Source of the DNA: Hyphomicrobiales bacterium
GTDB taxonomy: Bacteria; Pseudomonadota; Alphaproteobacteria; Rhizobiales; Rhizobiaceae
DNA: 64,000 nucleotides
Assembly (NCBI GenBank): GCA_900472295.1
Contig: UCIA01000030.1
Coordinates: 201,940-265,939 of the forward strand
Reading direction: 5' to 3'
Shown: in pieces, positions 52,334 to 61,482 of the stretch
Position numbering within the stretch: the stretch's first letter is position 1
Layout of the letters: every line of letters begins with the position of its first letter
Translations under genes and position numbers: made by a program
The notes under the pieces: generated by a model
The model's input: only the letters and a program-made list of their open reading frames with translations
Told to the model about the DNA's origin: nothing
The model's database searches: none

Positions 52334-52984
52334 TTAGAACTTCATACCGACGCCGAAGGTGACGCGGTTGTCGCTCTCTTTGACCTTGGTGCCGACGCTG
52401 TCGAAGCTCTTGGAACCGAAGTCGGTGTAGCGGTACTCGACACGGCCGAACACATTGTCGGTGATCTTGATGTCGGTGCCGACACCAGCCGTCCAGCCGA
52501 GCATCGTGTTGCTGTCGCTGTCGCCGGGGACCGAGACCTTCTGGTTCTTGAGGGCGCCGCCGCCGGTGCCGTAGAGCAGGATCTCCGGGGTCACTGCGTA
52601 GCCCAGACGGGCGCGCAACGAGCCTTCGAAGCCGCCCTTGGAATTGACGCCGCTGCTGTCACCCTTGGTGCCATTGTAGCCGAGGTCGGCTTCAGCACCG
52701 TAGACGAAGTTTTCCTGCTGCCACTGGTAGCCGCCGAAAACGCCACCGACGAAGCCCTTGGTCTTGATGTCGGGACCGCCGTCCTGAACTTTGGCATGAC
52801 CGGCGAAACCGTAGCCGGCGCTGATACCGGCATAGGGGCCGGCCCAGGAAGCGACGGGGAGGTCGGCGATCGGGGCGGGCGCCGGCGGCTCTTCCGAGAC
52901 GACATCCGCCGCAAAAGCAGTACCGCTAAGGGCGAAGAGCCCGATCGCGACCGCGAGAGGCGCGAATTTGAGATTGGCTTGCAT
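52334..52984 (-). CDS. Omp25/Omp31-type outer-membrane beta-barrel protein
   Basis: Outer-membrane protein of 216 residues. The signal peptide ends TAFA-AD near residue 25. A short Pro-rich linker (EEPPAPAPIADLPVASWAGPYAGISAGY) leads into an eight-strand barrel of alternating residues ending in the C-terminal phenylalanine (VGMKF). This is the Omp25/31 family of Hyphomicrobiales. It has its own terminator and a 412-bp upstream region. Confidence 0.93.
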   Translation of the reverse strand: MQANLKFAPLAVAIGLFALSGTAFAADVVSEEPPAPAPIADLPVASWAGPYAGISAGYGFAGHAKVQDGGPDIKTKGFVGGVFGGYQWQQENFVYGAEADLGYNGTKGDSSGVNSKGGFEGSLRARLGYAVTPEILLYGTGGGALKNQKVSVPGDSDSNTMLGWTAGVGTDIKITDNVFGRVEYRYTDFGSKSFDSVGTKVKESDNRVTFGVGMKF

Positions 52985-53396
52985 TGTTGTTTACTCCTTA
53001 AGCCACAAGACACGTAGGCTTGTTTGTCCTGAGCGCCATCGACCCGCCCGGGGGTTGAAACGGATCTGGCACTCAACGGTTCCGAATGTCGTGTCAAAAT
53101 GCGGCGGCAGCGAACCTGAAACTGGGTCATTCCCCGGCGCGAATGAGGCCGAAGCTTGACGTTGCATCTTCGCAACAGCGAAATGTCAGCAAGCATGTGA
53201 TGCTGCACTGCACTCGGCTTGGTGCAAGGAGTCCAGCGTCCTATATTGCGGTCCTGCCGACCCGAATCCGGGACGGGCCAAGCGCCGAATAAGCCGTTTC
53301 GCCACATTCCTGCCCCAGGTGGAAACGGGATTTAACCCCTGGATACGTCACAATGTGCCGGCTAGCGAAATCGAGGCACGAATTGAGGATTGACAG
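52985..53396. other. Divergent intergenic region porin/SDR
   Basis: No gene seen. It should hold the porin promoter on the minus strand and that of the SDR-uvrC transcript on the plus strand. I see no strong dyad. Confidence 0.4.
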
Positions 53397-54161
53397 ATGA
53401 TCGAAGCCGCCGGAACGGCGCTGGTGACGGGCGGGGCCAAGCGGATCGGCAAGGCGATCGTCGAGGATCTGGCCGCGCATGGCTTTGCCGTCGCCATCCA
53501 TGCCAACCGCTCGGGCGCTGAGGCCGACGCGCTGGCCGCTGGTATCAGAGGCGGGGGCGGCCGCGCCGCCGTAGTTGCCGCCGACCTGACCGATATGGAC
53601 GCGGTTGGCGATCTCGTCGGCCGCGCCGAGGCAGCGCTCGGTCCGGTTACGCTTCTGGTCAACAACGCCTCGCTGTTCGTCGATGACAGTGTCGAGAATT
53701 TCGACTGGGCCGCCTGGGACCGTCATTTCGCCATCCATGTGAAGACGCCGGCGGTGCTTGCGCAAAACTTCGCCCGCGCCTTGCCGCAGGGGCAAGAGGG
53801 GTTGATCGTCAACATCGTCGACCAGCGCGTCTGGCGGCCGACACCGCGCTATTTCTCCTATGCGCTGTCGAAGTCGGCCTTGTGGACGCAGACGCAAATG
53901 CTGGCGCAGGCGCTCGGTCCGCGCATCCGCGTCAACGCCATCGGACCCGGTCCGACGTTGAAGAATGCGCGCCAGGAAGATCACGATTTCGACAAGCAGG
54001 TCGATGGGCTGATCCTGAAGCGCGGCCCGCAACTGGCTGAATTCGGCGCCACCATTCGCTATCTCTGGAATGCGCGCTCGGTGACCGGCCAGATGATCGC
54101 GCTCGACGGCGGCCAGCATCTTGCATGGCAGACGCCGGATGTGACAGGCATGGTGGAATGA
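53397..54161 (+). CDS. SDR family oxidoreductase (pteridine-reductase/FolM-like)
   Basis: The 254-residue SDR has the cofactor motif TGGAKRIGKAI. Its Arg after the glycine turn indicates NADPH and recalls FolM/PTR1 pteridine reductases. NNASLF lies near residue 90 and the active site YALSKSAL near 160. The C-terminus GQMIALDGGQHLAW is FolM-like. Its stop overlaps the uvrC start by four bases. Dihydromonapterin or dihydrofolate reduction is a reasonable but unproven guess. Confidence 0.85.
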   Translation: MIEAAGTALVTGGAKRIGKAIVEDLAAHGFAVAIHANRSGAEADALAAGIRGGGGRAAVVAADLTDMDAVGDLVGRAEAALGPVTLLVNNASLFVDDSVENFDWAAWDRHFAIHVKTPAVLAQNFARALPQGQEGLIVNIVDQRVWRPTPRYFSYALSKSALWTQTQMLAQALGPRIRVNAIGPGPTLKNARQEDHDFDKQVDGLILKRGPQLAEFGATIRYLWNARSVTGQMIALDGGQHLAWQTPDVTGMVE

Positions 54162-56233
54162 GTCCCGCAGACCACAAAGATAAGCAGCGCGGCGCCGCCG
54201 ACGACATGCCGCCCGACATCGACCTCGAGGACGAGGCGGCCGAGGAGATCGTCGAGCCCGAGGCCGCCGGCCCCGATGTCGCCTTCACCGCGATCGACTG
54301 GGCGCCGCATGCCGGCGACGCCGACGGCATGGTCGGCGCCGAGGTCATCCAGACGCTGGTCAAGCGGCTGCCCAATGCGCCCGGCGTCTACCGCATGATG
54401 AACGCCGCCGGCGACGTGCTCTATGTCGGCAAGGCGCGCAGCCTGAAGAAGCGCGTCACCAACTACGCGCAAGGCCGCTTCCACACCGCCCGCATCGGCC
54501 GCATGGTGCGCGAGACCTCGACGATGGAGTTCGTCGTCACCCGCACGGAGATCGAGGCGCTGCTGCTTGAAGCCAATCTTATCAAGCGCTTGCGGCCACG
54601 GTTCAATGTGCTGATGCGGGACGACAAGTCGTTCCCCTACATCCTGTTGACCGGCGATCACGTCTCGCCCGGCATCTACAAGCACCGCGGTGCGCGCTCG
54701 CGCAAGGGCGACTATTTCGGCCCCTTTGCCTCGGCCGGCGCGGTCGGCCGCACCATCAATTCGCTGCAGCGCGCCTTTCTGCTCAGGAGCTGCACCAACT
54801 CCTTCTACGAGAACCGCACCCGGCCGTGCCTGCTCTACCAGATCAAGCGCTGCGCCGGCCCGTGCACCGGCGAGATCTCGCATGGCGACTATGCCGAGCT
54901 GGTCACCGAGGCGAAGGATTTTCTGTCCGGCCGCAGCCAGAAGGTGAAGACCGAAATTTCGGCCGCCATGCAGCACGCATCGCAGGAGCTCGATTTCGAG
55001 CGCGCCGCCATCTATCGCGACCGGCTCGCAGCCCTGTCGCATGTGCAGAGCCATCAGGGCATCAACCCGGCCACGGTTGACGAGGCCGATGTCTTCGCCA
55101 TCCATCAGGAAGGCGGCCAAGTCTGCATCCAGGTGTTCTTCTTCCGCACCGGCCAGAACTGGGGTAACCGCGCCTATTTCCCCAAGGCCGATCCGGCGCT
55201 GGAAGGGTCGGAAGTGCTGGGCTCGTTCCTGGCGCAGTTCTATGACGACAAGCCGACGCCGCGCACAATCCTTCTGTCGCGAGGCGTTGAGGACCAGGAA
55301 TTGCTGGCCGAGGCGCTGTCCACCCGCGCCGGCCGTAAAGTGTCGATCTCGGTGCCGCAGCGCGGCGAGAAGAAGGACCTGACCGACAACGCGCTGCAAA
55401 ATGCCCGCGAGGCGCTCGGCCGCCGGCTGGCAGAAACCTCGACGCAAGGGCGGCTGCTCGCCGGCTTTGCCGAGACCTTCGGGCTGCCCAAACCGCCCGT
55501 GCGCATCGAGGTCTACGACAATTCGCACATTATGGGCACCAACGCGGTCGGCGCCATGGTCGTCGCCGGGCCGGAAGGCTTCGTGAAGAACCAGTACCGG
55601 AAATTCAACATCCGCTCGACCGAGATCACGCCGGGCGACGATTTCGGCATGATGCGCGAGGTGATGGAACGGCGCTTTTCAAGGCTGCTCAAGGAACATG
55701 GCGATGTCGCCGTTGCCGATGATGCGCCTGCCGGTGAGACAGGCGACGACATCGAGGAAGACATTTCCGGCAGCTTTCCGGCCTGGCCCGATGTCATCCT
55801 GATCGACGGCGGTCAGGGTCAGATGAGTGCGGTGCGCAAGATCCTCGCCGATCTCGGCATCGAGGATCGCGTCGTGGCGATCGGCATTGCCAAGGGGCAG
55901 GACCGCGATGCCGGCCGCGAACGCTTCTTCGTCAGGGGCAGGGACTCGTTTTCGCTGCCCGTCCGCGATCCCGTGCTTTATTTCGTCCAGCGGCTCCGCG
56001 ACGAGGTCCACCGCTTCGCCATCGGCTCGCACCGCGCGCGGCGCAAGAAGGAGCTGGTCAAGAGCCCGCTCGACGAGATCGCCGGCATCGGTCCCGGCCG
56101 CAAGCGCGCGCTGCTGCTGGCATTCGGCACCGCCAAGGCGGTCAGCCGTGCCGCGGTCGAGGATCTGGTCAAGGTCGACGGTATTTCCGAGCAGGTGGCG
56201 AAACTGGTCTACAATCATTTCCATGAGAGCTGA
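54158..56233 (+). CDS. uvrC: Excinuclease ABC subunit C
   Basis: Makes both incisions in nucleotide excision repair with UvrB. An acidic N-terminal extension of about 60 residues precedes the GIY-YIG domain (GVYRMMNAAGDVLYVGKA, near 75). The UVR motif region (ASQELDFERAAIYRDRLAAL), the RNase H-like domain (EVYDNSHIMGTNAVGAMVV) and C-terminal helix-hairpin-helix IAGIGPGRKRALL follow. The ATG at 54158 overlaps the previous stop and gives 691 residues. Confidence 0.96.
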   Translation: MSPADHKDKQRGAADDMPPDIDLEDEAAEEIVEPEAAGPDVAFTAIDWAPHAGDADGMVGAEVIQTLVKRLPNAPGVYRMMNAAGDVLYVGKARSLKKRVTNYAQGRFHTARIGRMVRETSTMEFVVTRTEIEALLLEANLIKRLRPRFNVLMRDDKSFPYILLTGDHVSPGIYKHRGARSRKGDYFGPFASAGAVGRTINSLQRAFLLRSCTNSFYENRTRPCLLYQIKRCAGPCTGEISHGDYAELVTEAKDFLSGRSQKVKTEISAAMQHASQELDFERAAIYRDRLAALSHVQSHQGINPATVDEADVFAIHQEGGQVCIQVFFFRTGQNWGNRAYFPKADPALEGSEVLGSFLAQFYDDKPTPRTILLSRGVEDQELLAEALSTRAGRKVSISVPQRGEKKDLTDNALQNAREALGRRLAETSTQGRLLAGFAETFGLPKPPVRIEVYDNSHIMGTNAVGAMVVAGPEGFVKNQYRKFNIRSTEITPGDDFGMMREVMERRFSRLLKEHGDVAVADDAPAGETGDDIEEDISGSFPAWPDVILIDGGQGQMSAVRKILADLGIEDRVVAIGIAKGQDRDAGRERFFVRGRDSFSLPVRDPVLYFVQRLRDEVHRFAIGSHRARRKKELVKSPLDEIAGIGPGRKRALLLAFGTAKAVSRAAVEDLVKVDGISEQVAKLVYNHFHES

Positions 56234-56352
56234 CGTAGGTCGCCCAATTTGAGAGAGCGCAGGCTATTTTCGTCTGGCCAATCGATTCTCGCCTGTTGAC
56301 CCCCTACATCAGGTTCTGATTTGAGTACGCAGGCAGAAAGAGTTCCCCACAC

Positions 56353-56949
56353 ATGGCCAAGCGCGCGTTCAACCTGCCCAACATGCTCACTTACGCCCGC
56401 ATCGTCGCGGTGCCGCTGGTGGTGCTGTGCTTTTTTCTCGAAGGCCATCTGAAATCGAGCGACTTTGCCCGCTGGTCGGCGTTGATCATCTTCCTGCTGG
56501 CGTCGATCACCGATTATCTTGACGGCTATCTGGCGCGGGCCTGGCAGCAGACCTCCAACATCGGCAAGATGCTGGACCCGATCGCCGATAAATTGCTGGT
56601 CGCCACCTGCCTGCTGCTGCTCGCCGCCGACACCGATCGCCATGCCGGAATCGCCGGCTGGTCGCTGTGGGCGGCAATCATCATCCTGTGCCGCGAAATC
56701 CTGGTTTCAGGCCTGCGCGAGTATCTGGCGGCGCTGAAGGTCTCGGTACCGGTGACGCAGCTCGCCAAATGGAAGACCGCCATCCAGATGGTCGCCATCG
56801 CCTTCCTGCTGGCCGGCCCCGCCGGCGACAAGATCTTCCCGCTGACCACGCAGACCGGGCTGGTGCTGCTGTGGATTGCAGCACTGGTCACGCTCTACAC
56901 CGGCTATGACTATTTCCGCGCCGGCCTCAAGCACATCATGGATGAGTGA
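56353..56949 (+). CDS. pgsA: CDP-diacylglycerol-glycerol-3-phosphate 3-phosphatidyltransferase
   Basis: Commits CDP-diacylglycerol to phosphatidylglycerol. The 198-residue membrane protein begins FNLPNMLTYARIVAVPLVV. It has the CDP-alcohol phosphotransferase signature in the region SITDYLDGYLARAWQQTSNIGKMLDPIADK, written here in parts: D-x2-DG-x2-AR and then G-x3-D-x3-D. It lies between uvrC and moaD, a common rhizobial order. Confidence 0.95.
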   Translation: MAKRAFNLPNMLTYARIVAVPLVVLCFFLEGHLKSSDFARWSALIIFLLASITDYLDGYLARAWQQTSNIGKMLDPIADKLLVATCLLLLAADTDRHAGIAGWSLWAAIIILCREILVSGLREYLAALKVSVPVTQLAKWKTAIQMVAIAFLLAGPAGDKIFPLTTQTGLVLLWIAALVTLYTGYDYFRAGLKHIMDE

Positions 56950-56950
56950 G

Positions 56951-57208
56951 ATGTCGACCAGGCTCATCTATTTCGCCTGGGTGCGCGAGCGGATCGGCAA
57001 GCCGGAAGAGGATGTCGAACTGCCCGCCGGCATCGAGACGGTGGCCGACCTCCTGCGCTGGCTGAAATCGCGCGGCGAGGAGTATGAGCACGCGCTGCAA
57101 TATCCCGATGTGATCCGCGTCGCCATCAACCAGGAACATGTCGAGCATCGGGAAAAGATCGCCGGCGCGCGCGAGATCGCGCTGTTTCCGCCGATGACCG
57201 GGGGCTGA
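56951..57208 (+). CDS. moaD: Molybdopterin synthase small subunit MoaD
   Basis: Ubiquitin-like sulfur carrier of molybdenum-cofactor synthesis, 85 residues, ending in the required Gly-Gly (FPPMTGG). LIYFAWVRERIGKPEEDVELP is a typical start. The ATG at 56951 follows GAGTGAG. An ATG 9 bases upstream overlaps the pgsA stop and would add three residues. It precedes moaE by 4 bp. Confidence 0.95.
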   Translation: MSTRLIYFAWVRERIGKPEEDVELPAGIETVADLLRWLKSRGEEYEHALQYPDVIRVAINQEHVEHREKIAGAREIALFPPMTGG

Positions 57209-57212
57209 CACC

Positions 57213-57689
57213 ATGTCCGGCGCGCCGACGGTGCGCATCCAGCGCGAGGATTTCGACGTCGCCGCCGAGATCGCCAAGCTGACCGAGGGGCGGGCGGACA
57301 TTGGCGCCGTGGTGTCCTTCTCCGGCCTCTGCCGCGATGAGCAGGGCCAGCTGTCGGCGTTGGAGCTCGAGCACTATCCCGGTATGGCCGAAGCCGAAAT
57401 CGCCCGCATCGCCGCCGAAGCCATCGCGCGCTGGCCGCTGCAGGGGCTGACCGCCATTCATCGCCACGGCAAGATCGCGCCGGGCGAAAACATCGTGCTG
57501 GTGGTGGCGGCGTCCGCGCACCGGCAGGCGGCCTTCGAGGCGGCGAATTTCCTGATGGATTTCCTGAAATCGCGCGCGCCGTTTTGGAAGAAGGAGCACC
57601 GCGCCGACGGCAGCGACGGCGGCTGGGTCGAGGCCAAGGATGCCGACGACCGGGCTGCGGCGCGCTGGACACAGTCGCCGGCGGACTGA
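57213..57689 (+). CDS. moaE: Molybdopterin synthase catalytic subunit MoaE
   Basis: Converts precursor Z to molybdopterin with thiocarboxylated MoaD. The 158-residue protein shows GAVVSFSGLCRDE (near 33), LELEHYPGMAEAEI (near 50), HRHGKIAPGE near 88 and the KSRAPFWKKE catalytic lysines near 122. Translationally close to moaD. Confidence 0.96.
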   Translation: MSGAPTVRIQREDFDVAAEIAKLTEGRADIGAVVSFSGLCRDEQGQLSALELEHYPGMAEAEIARIAAEAIARWPLQGLTAIHRHGKIAPGENIVLVVAASAHRQAAFEAANFLMDFLKSRAPFWKKEHRADGSDGGWVEAKDADDRAAARWTQSPAD

Positions 57690-57775
57690 TCCGCAGCCGG
57701 AATAATGCCTTTCAGCCGCCTTCCATTGACCGCAATCCCTTGGCCAGATCGCATCTGGCAAAAGGGAGCAAGGGT

Positions 57776-58540
57776 ATGCTGGACAGGGTCGCTGAATTCT
57801 TCGTCTTCGGTTTTGTGCCGCTGGTCATCGGCATGCTGGCTGTTCCCGAGCTTTCCGTCGCCGCCGAGAGAAGCTTGAAGGGCGAGGTGACATATCGAGA
57901 GCGCATCGCGCTGCCGCCCAACGCCGTGCTGTCCGTACAGCTTGCCGATGTCTCGCTCGCCGATGCCCCGGCCGCTGTCGTCGGTGAGCGCAAGGTGGCA
58001 CCGGCTGGCCAGGTGCCGATCAAGTTCGAGATCAGCTTCGACCCAACCGTGATCCGGCCCAACATGACTTATGCGCTGCAGGCCCGCATCACCGCCGACG
58101 ACAAGCTGTTGTTCATCACGGACACACGCTATCAGGTCGATCCGTTGAGTGACGCGCCGCAGACCATCGTGCTGAAAATGGTAGCGCCGACTTCCGGGTC
58201 CACAGCTTCGGTTGTTGGTGAACTCTGGCTGGTTGATTATATCGACGGCATTGGCGCCATCGCCGCGCCGCAAGCGACGTTCAGGGTCAACAAGGCCGGC
58301 AGGGTAGGCGCCAGCGGCCCCTGCAACACCTACTCAGCCACCGCCAAGGTCGATGGCGAGACAATCGTGATCAGCAACATCGAGTCAACCGACAAGGCCT
58401 GTGCGCCGGAGCTGATGGCCGAGGAAAAGGCGCTGTTCGAGGCGCTGGCCAAGGCAGCGTCCTATCGTGTCGACGATGGCAGGCTGATTATTGCGGACAA
58501 GGATAGTCGCGAAATCTTGCGGTTCAGTGCGGCGCGGTGA
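57776..58540 (+). CDS. YbaY-like plus META-domain exported protein
   Basis: Exported protein of 254 residues. After a signal peptide (cleavage near VAA-ERS), a YbaY-type beta domain (GEVTYRERIALPPNAVLSVQLADVS, residues 35-135) is followed by a META/HslJ-like domain (VGELWLVDYIDGIG; NKAGRVGASGPCNTYSAT) with two cysteines. No lipobox is evident, although relatives are lipoproteins. AAGGGAGC precedes the ATG. Likely an envelope stress or structural protein. Confidence 0.87.
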   Translation: MLDRVAEFFVFGFVPLVIGMLAVPELSVAAERSLKGEVTYRERIALPPNAVLSVQLADVSLADAPAAVVGERKVAPAGQVPIKFEISFDPTVIRPNMTYALQARITADDKLLFITDTRYQVDPLSDAPQTIVLKMVAPTSGSTASVVGELWLVDYIDGIGAIAAPQATFRVNKAGRVGASGPCNTYSATAKVDGETIVISNIESTDKACAPELMAEEKALFEALAKAASYRVDDGRLIIADKDSREILRFSAAR

Positions 58541-58555
58541 TCACGGCCAGCAACG

Positions 58556-58583
58556 AAAAAGGCCGGCAATGAGCCGGCCTTGT
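58556..58583 (-). terminator. Intrinsic terminator of ndk (possibly bidirectional)
   Basis: AAGGCCGGC / GCCGGCCTT with a short loop, followed on the minus strand by TTTTTC. It lies between two convergent genes, 23 bp after the ndk stop. Confidence 0.85.
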
Positions 58584-58606
58584 CGATATAGGGCTGACTT
58601 TGGGGC

Positions 58607-59029
58607 TCAGCCGACGATCTCGGTGGCCGAGAACCAGTACTTGATCTCCTCGGCAGCGGTCTCCGGCGCGTCCGAACCGTGTACGGAATTCTCGCCGATC
58701 GACAGCGCGTGCACCTTGCGGATGGTGCCTTCGGCGGCGTTGGCCGGATTGGTGGCGCCCATCACTTCGCGGTTGCGAGCAATGGCGTTCTCACCTTCCA
58801 GAACCTGGACGATGGTCGGCGCCGACGACATGAATTCCACCAGTTCGCCGAAGAACGGGCGATCCTTATGGACGGCGTAGAAGCCTTCGGCCTCACGGCG
58901 GCTCATCCACACACGGCGCGAGGCCACGACGCGCAGGCCGGCCTCTTCCAGCATCCTGGTGATGGCGCCGGTGAGGTTGCGCCGCGTCGCGTCCGGCTTG
59001 ATCATGGAAAAGGTGCGTTCGATCGCCAT
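58607..59029 (-). CDS. ndk: Nucleoside diphosphate kinase
   Basis: Balances nucleoside triphosphate pools by phosphohistidine transfer. The 140-residue protein begins MAIERTFSMIKPDATRRNL. The catalytic histidine signature is KVHALSIGENSVHGSDAPE, with the phosphohistidine in NSVHGSD near residue 117. Standard length. Confidence 0.97.
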   Translation of the reverse strand: MAIERTFSMIKPDATRRNLTGAITRMLEEAGLRVVASRRVWMSRREAEGFYAVHKDRPFFGELVEFMSSAPTIVQVLEGENAIARNREVMGATNPANAAEGTIRKVHALSIGENSVHGSDAPETAAEEIKYWFSATEIVG

Positions 59030-59229
59030 TGGTCGTCCTTGTCTTGAGATTGGAATTGGGAGTGGCGGGCTCTATACAAGCCGCCCGGCCCATTGCCAAG
59101 GGGAGGCGCCTCGCCAGCGCTATTCGGTCGCGATCGCCGGGACGGCGGTTTCGCAACGCACTGGTCAAAGGCAAGACTCCGCGGGAAAATGGCGATTGCG
59201 CAGGCACAGGCGGATAGCTGAACGGAAAG

Positions 59230-59463
59230 ATGTCAGACATGTTTGATGGGACGCGCTGGCCCTACCTCCACCTCAGGCCGGGAGACATAAAAGGCAGCCT
59301 TTTGATCATCGGCATCTTTGCCGCCCTCGGCCTTGTTCTGCTGCTCTTTCCGGGTCTCCGCACAAATACGAACTACGGTTTCGGGCCTGAATGGCAGTGC
59401 ACTCCGATGCCGAAGGGCGACCCGATCTGCGTCAAGCTGGTTGGCAAGGGAGAGGCGAAGTGA
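59230..59463 (+). CDS. Small hypothetical membrane protein
   Basis: The 77-residue protein has a single hydrophobic helix (GSLLIIGIFAALGLVLLLF, residues 22-40) and a short extracytoplasmic tail with two cysteines (WQCTPMPKGDPICVKLV) that could form a disulfide. GGAAAG precedes the ATG. The coding look (third-position GC and a defined topology) supports a real gene. No family recognised. Confidence 0.7.
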   Translation: MSDMFDGTRWPYLHLRPGDIKGSLLIIGIFAALGLVLLLFPGLRTNTNYGFGPEWQCTPMPKGDPICVKLVGKGEAK

Positions 59464-59475
59464 CTGTCAGTCTCG

Positions 59476-60111
59476 CTACCGCCTGATCAGCACGGGCGGC
59501 TGCCGGCGCTCCCAGCCTTCGCGCTCCAGCGTCGGCACATCGTGCTCTTCGCTGGGATAGCCAAGGCAGAAATAGCCGATGAGCGTCCATTCGGGCGGCG
59601 TGTCGAGGATCCCGGTGATCTCGGCCGCGTCGAGGATCGACACCCAGCCCATGCCGATGCCTTGCGCCCGCGCCGCCAGCCACAGCGTGTGCACCGCCAT
59701 GACGGCCGAATAGTCGATGGTTGCCGGCATGGTCATGCGGCCAAGCCCGTGGCCTTGTGCCGTCGTGCGATCGGCGAAAACCGCGAACTGGCAGGGGGCT
59801 TCGTTGAGGCCGGCAAGTTTCAGCCGGGCATAGAGCGCCGCGCGCTCGCCTGAGAAGCATGCCAGCGCCTCGGCATTGCAGCGCTCGAAAGAGCCTCTCA
59901 CCGCCGCGCGCCGCTCGGCGCTGTCGACCACCACGAAACGCCAGGGCTGGCTGAGGCCGACGGAGGGTGCTGTGCTGGCAAGCTCCAGCAGCCGCTCCAG
60001 CGTGCCTTCGGGCAAAGCCCTTCGCTCGAAGCGCCGCACATCCCGGCGCCAGCGCAGCAGCGCAACGAGCCCGGCGCGAAATTCGTCGGTAAAATCGGGT
60101 GGTGATGCCAT
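59476..60111 (-). CDS. bluB: 5,6-dimethylbenzimidazole synthase
   Basis: Flavin-destructase of the nitroreductase fold that makes the lower ligand of cobalamin from FMNH2. The 211-residue protein has RWRRDVRRFERRALPE near residue 20, STAPSVGLSQPWRFVVV near 47 and GIGMGWVSILD near 152, all BluB-type. It stands alone here, away from other cob genes. BluB is important for symbiosis in Sinorhizobium, which fits the host genus. Confidence 0.93.
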   Translation of the reverse strand: MASPPDFTDEFRAGLVALLRWRRDVRRFERRALPEGTLERLLELASTAPSVGLSQPWRFVVVDSAERRAAVRGSFERCNAEALACFSGERAALYARLKLAGLNEAPCQFAVFADRTTAQGHGLGRMTMPATIDYSAVMAVHTLWLAARAQGIGMGWVSILDAAEITGILDTPPEWTLIGYFCLGYPSEEHDVPTLEREGWERRQPPVLIRR

Positions 60112-60132
60112 GGCGGTCGGGGAGGCTTTGGG

Positions 60133-60193
60133 GGAATAGGCAGTAGGCAGCAGGGAATACAGTGCTCGGACCCTATTGCCTACTGCCTATTCC
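60133..60193. repeat. Inverted repeat between bluB and the GST gene
   Basis: Seventeen-base arms GGAATAGGCAGTAGGCA / TGCCTACTGCCTATTCC enclose 27 bases. It has a simple internal TAGGCAG periodicity. It lies just after the GST stop on the minus strand and may act as its terminator or be a small mobile palindrome. Confidence 0.7.
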
Positions 60194-60200
60194 CTAATCC

Positions 60201-60899
60201 CTAGGCGGCAGCGGCAGCTGCCACCGTGCGACCGAGCTCCCCATGAAGGTCGAGGCAGCGTTCGAACCATTGCGCCACCATGTCGCCGTCGTCGAGCAAG
60301 CGGTAGGACGAGACGATGCGCGCCCATTGCAGCGCGCCGAAGACGATGTAGTCGGCAAAGAGCGGCGAGGCGCCGCCGATGAAGGGCTGGTAGCCGAGCG
60401 TCGAACGCAGCGGCTCCAGCGCGGCGCGGAAGCCAGCGAGCCCGGCGTCGCGATCGGCGGTCACTGCTTCCAGCGGCTTGCCGAAGCGTTGCTCGCGGCT
60501 GGAGCGGAAATAGGCGGCGTTCTCGTTGTCCTGCATGGCGTGGATGTCGAGCAGCGCGGCTGTGGTGACATAGGGGTGGATGGTGAGCTGCGACCAGCGC
60601 TCGATAAAACGCGCCATCGCCTTGCCGCCGTCGCCGGCAAACAGCGTCGGCCCTTCAGGATAGGCCTCATCCAGATAGAGCGCGATGGCAAAGGAATCGG
60701 CTACCACCCGCTCGCCGTCGCGGATCACCGGCACGGTCTTCGAGATGCCGCCTTCGATTGCCGATACATCGAGGAAACGCGTCGGCAGGCTCGACCTGTC
60801 CAGCCCCTTATGCGCGAGCGCCATGGCAATCTTCCAGCAATGCGGGCTGAACGGACGGGCAGCGTCGCGTCCGACGAGTTCATACAACAGAATGGTCAT
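60201..60899 (-). CDS. Glutathione S-transferase family protein
   Basis: The 232-residue GST has the N-terminal thioredoxin-like domain MTILLYELVGRDAARPFSPHCWKIAMAL, with Ser-Pro-His-Cys at the active-site position. The second motif is TVPVIRDGERVVADSFAIALYLDEAYP near residue 55, and a helical C-domain follows. The SPHCWK form recalls the beta-etherase/LigE-like GST group, where a heme or aromatic ether could be the substrate, but this is tentative. It ends in a short Ala-rich tail. Confidence 0.9.
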   Translation of the reverse strand: MTILLYELVGRDAARPFSPHCWKIAMALAHKGLDRSSLPTRFLDVSAIEGGISKTVPVIRDGERVVADSFAIALYLDEAYPEGPTLFAGDGGKAMARFIERWSQLTIHPYVTTAALLDIHAMQDNENAAYFRSSREQRFGKPLEAVTADRDAGLAGFRAALEPLRSTLGYQPFIGGASPLFADYIVFGALQWARIVSSYRLLDDGDMVAQWFERCLDLHGELGRTVAAAAAA

Positions 60900-60969
60900 T
60901 GGCGGCTGCGTCCTCGCGGTCTAATTAGGCGCCTGCGGTTGAAGCGGAACTCGTCGGCGGGAAGAGAAG

Positions 60970-61482
60970 ATGAAACAGCATTTCATGATGTTTGCGGCCT
61001 ACAATCAATGGGCCAATGGCCGCATCTACGATGCCGTGACCGGGCTCGACGAGGAAGAGTTCAACCGCAATGTCGGCGTCTTCTTCGGCTCCATGATGGG
61101 CACGCTCAATCATCTGCTCGCGACCGACCGCATCTGGATGAAACGCTTCACCGGCGAGGGTGATGCGCCGACGAAGCTCGACGCCATCCTGCACCGGGCT
61201 CTGCCTGGCCTCAGGCTGGCGCGCGAGGTCGAGGACAGGCGGATCGCCGACTGGGTCGGCGGCTTGAGCGAAAAGGCCTTGTCCGGCCGCTTCTCCTACA
61301 TGACCGTTTCCGATATGCGCACAGTCTCGCAAAGACTGGCGCCGGCGCTGGGTCACCTCTTCAACCACCAGACCCATCACCGCGGCCAAGCGCACGCCAT
61401 CCTGACCATTCTCGGCCGGCCTTCGGTGCAGCTCGATCTGGCGTTTTTCCAGCGCACCGACGAAGGCCGCGCCTACGCCTGA
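60970..61482 (+). CDS. DinB family protein
   Basis: The 170-residue four-helix DinB fold. Metal-site histidines are in GTLNHLLATDRIWMKRF (near 44) and HLFNHQTHHRGQAHAIL (near 134). It starts MKQHFMMFAAYNQWANGRIYDAV, the classic N-terminus of this group. It resembles the DinB at 49657 in fold only, and the context differs. Confidence 0.92.
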   Translation: MKQHFMMFAAYNQWANGRIYDAVTGLDEEEFNRNVGVFFGSMMGTLNHLLATDRIWMKRFTGEGDAPTKLDAILHRALPGLRLAREVEDRRIADWVGGLSEKALSGRFSYMTVSDMRTVSQRLAPALGHLFNHQTHHRGQAHAILTILGRPSVQLDLAFFQRTDEGRAYA

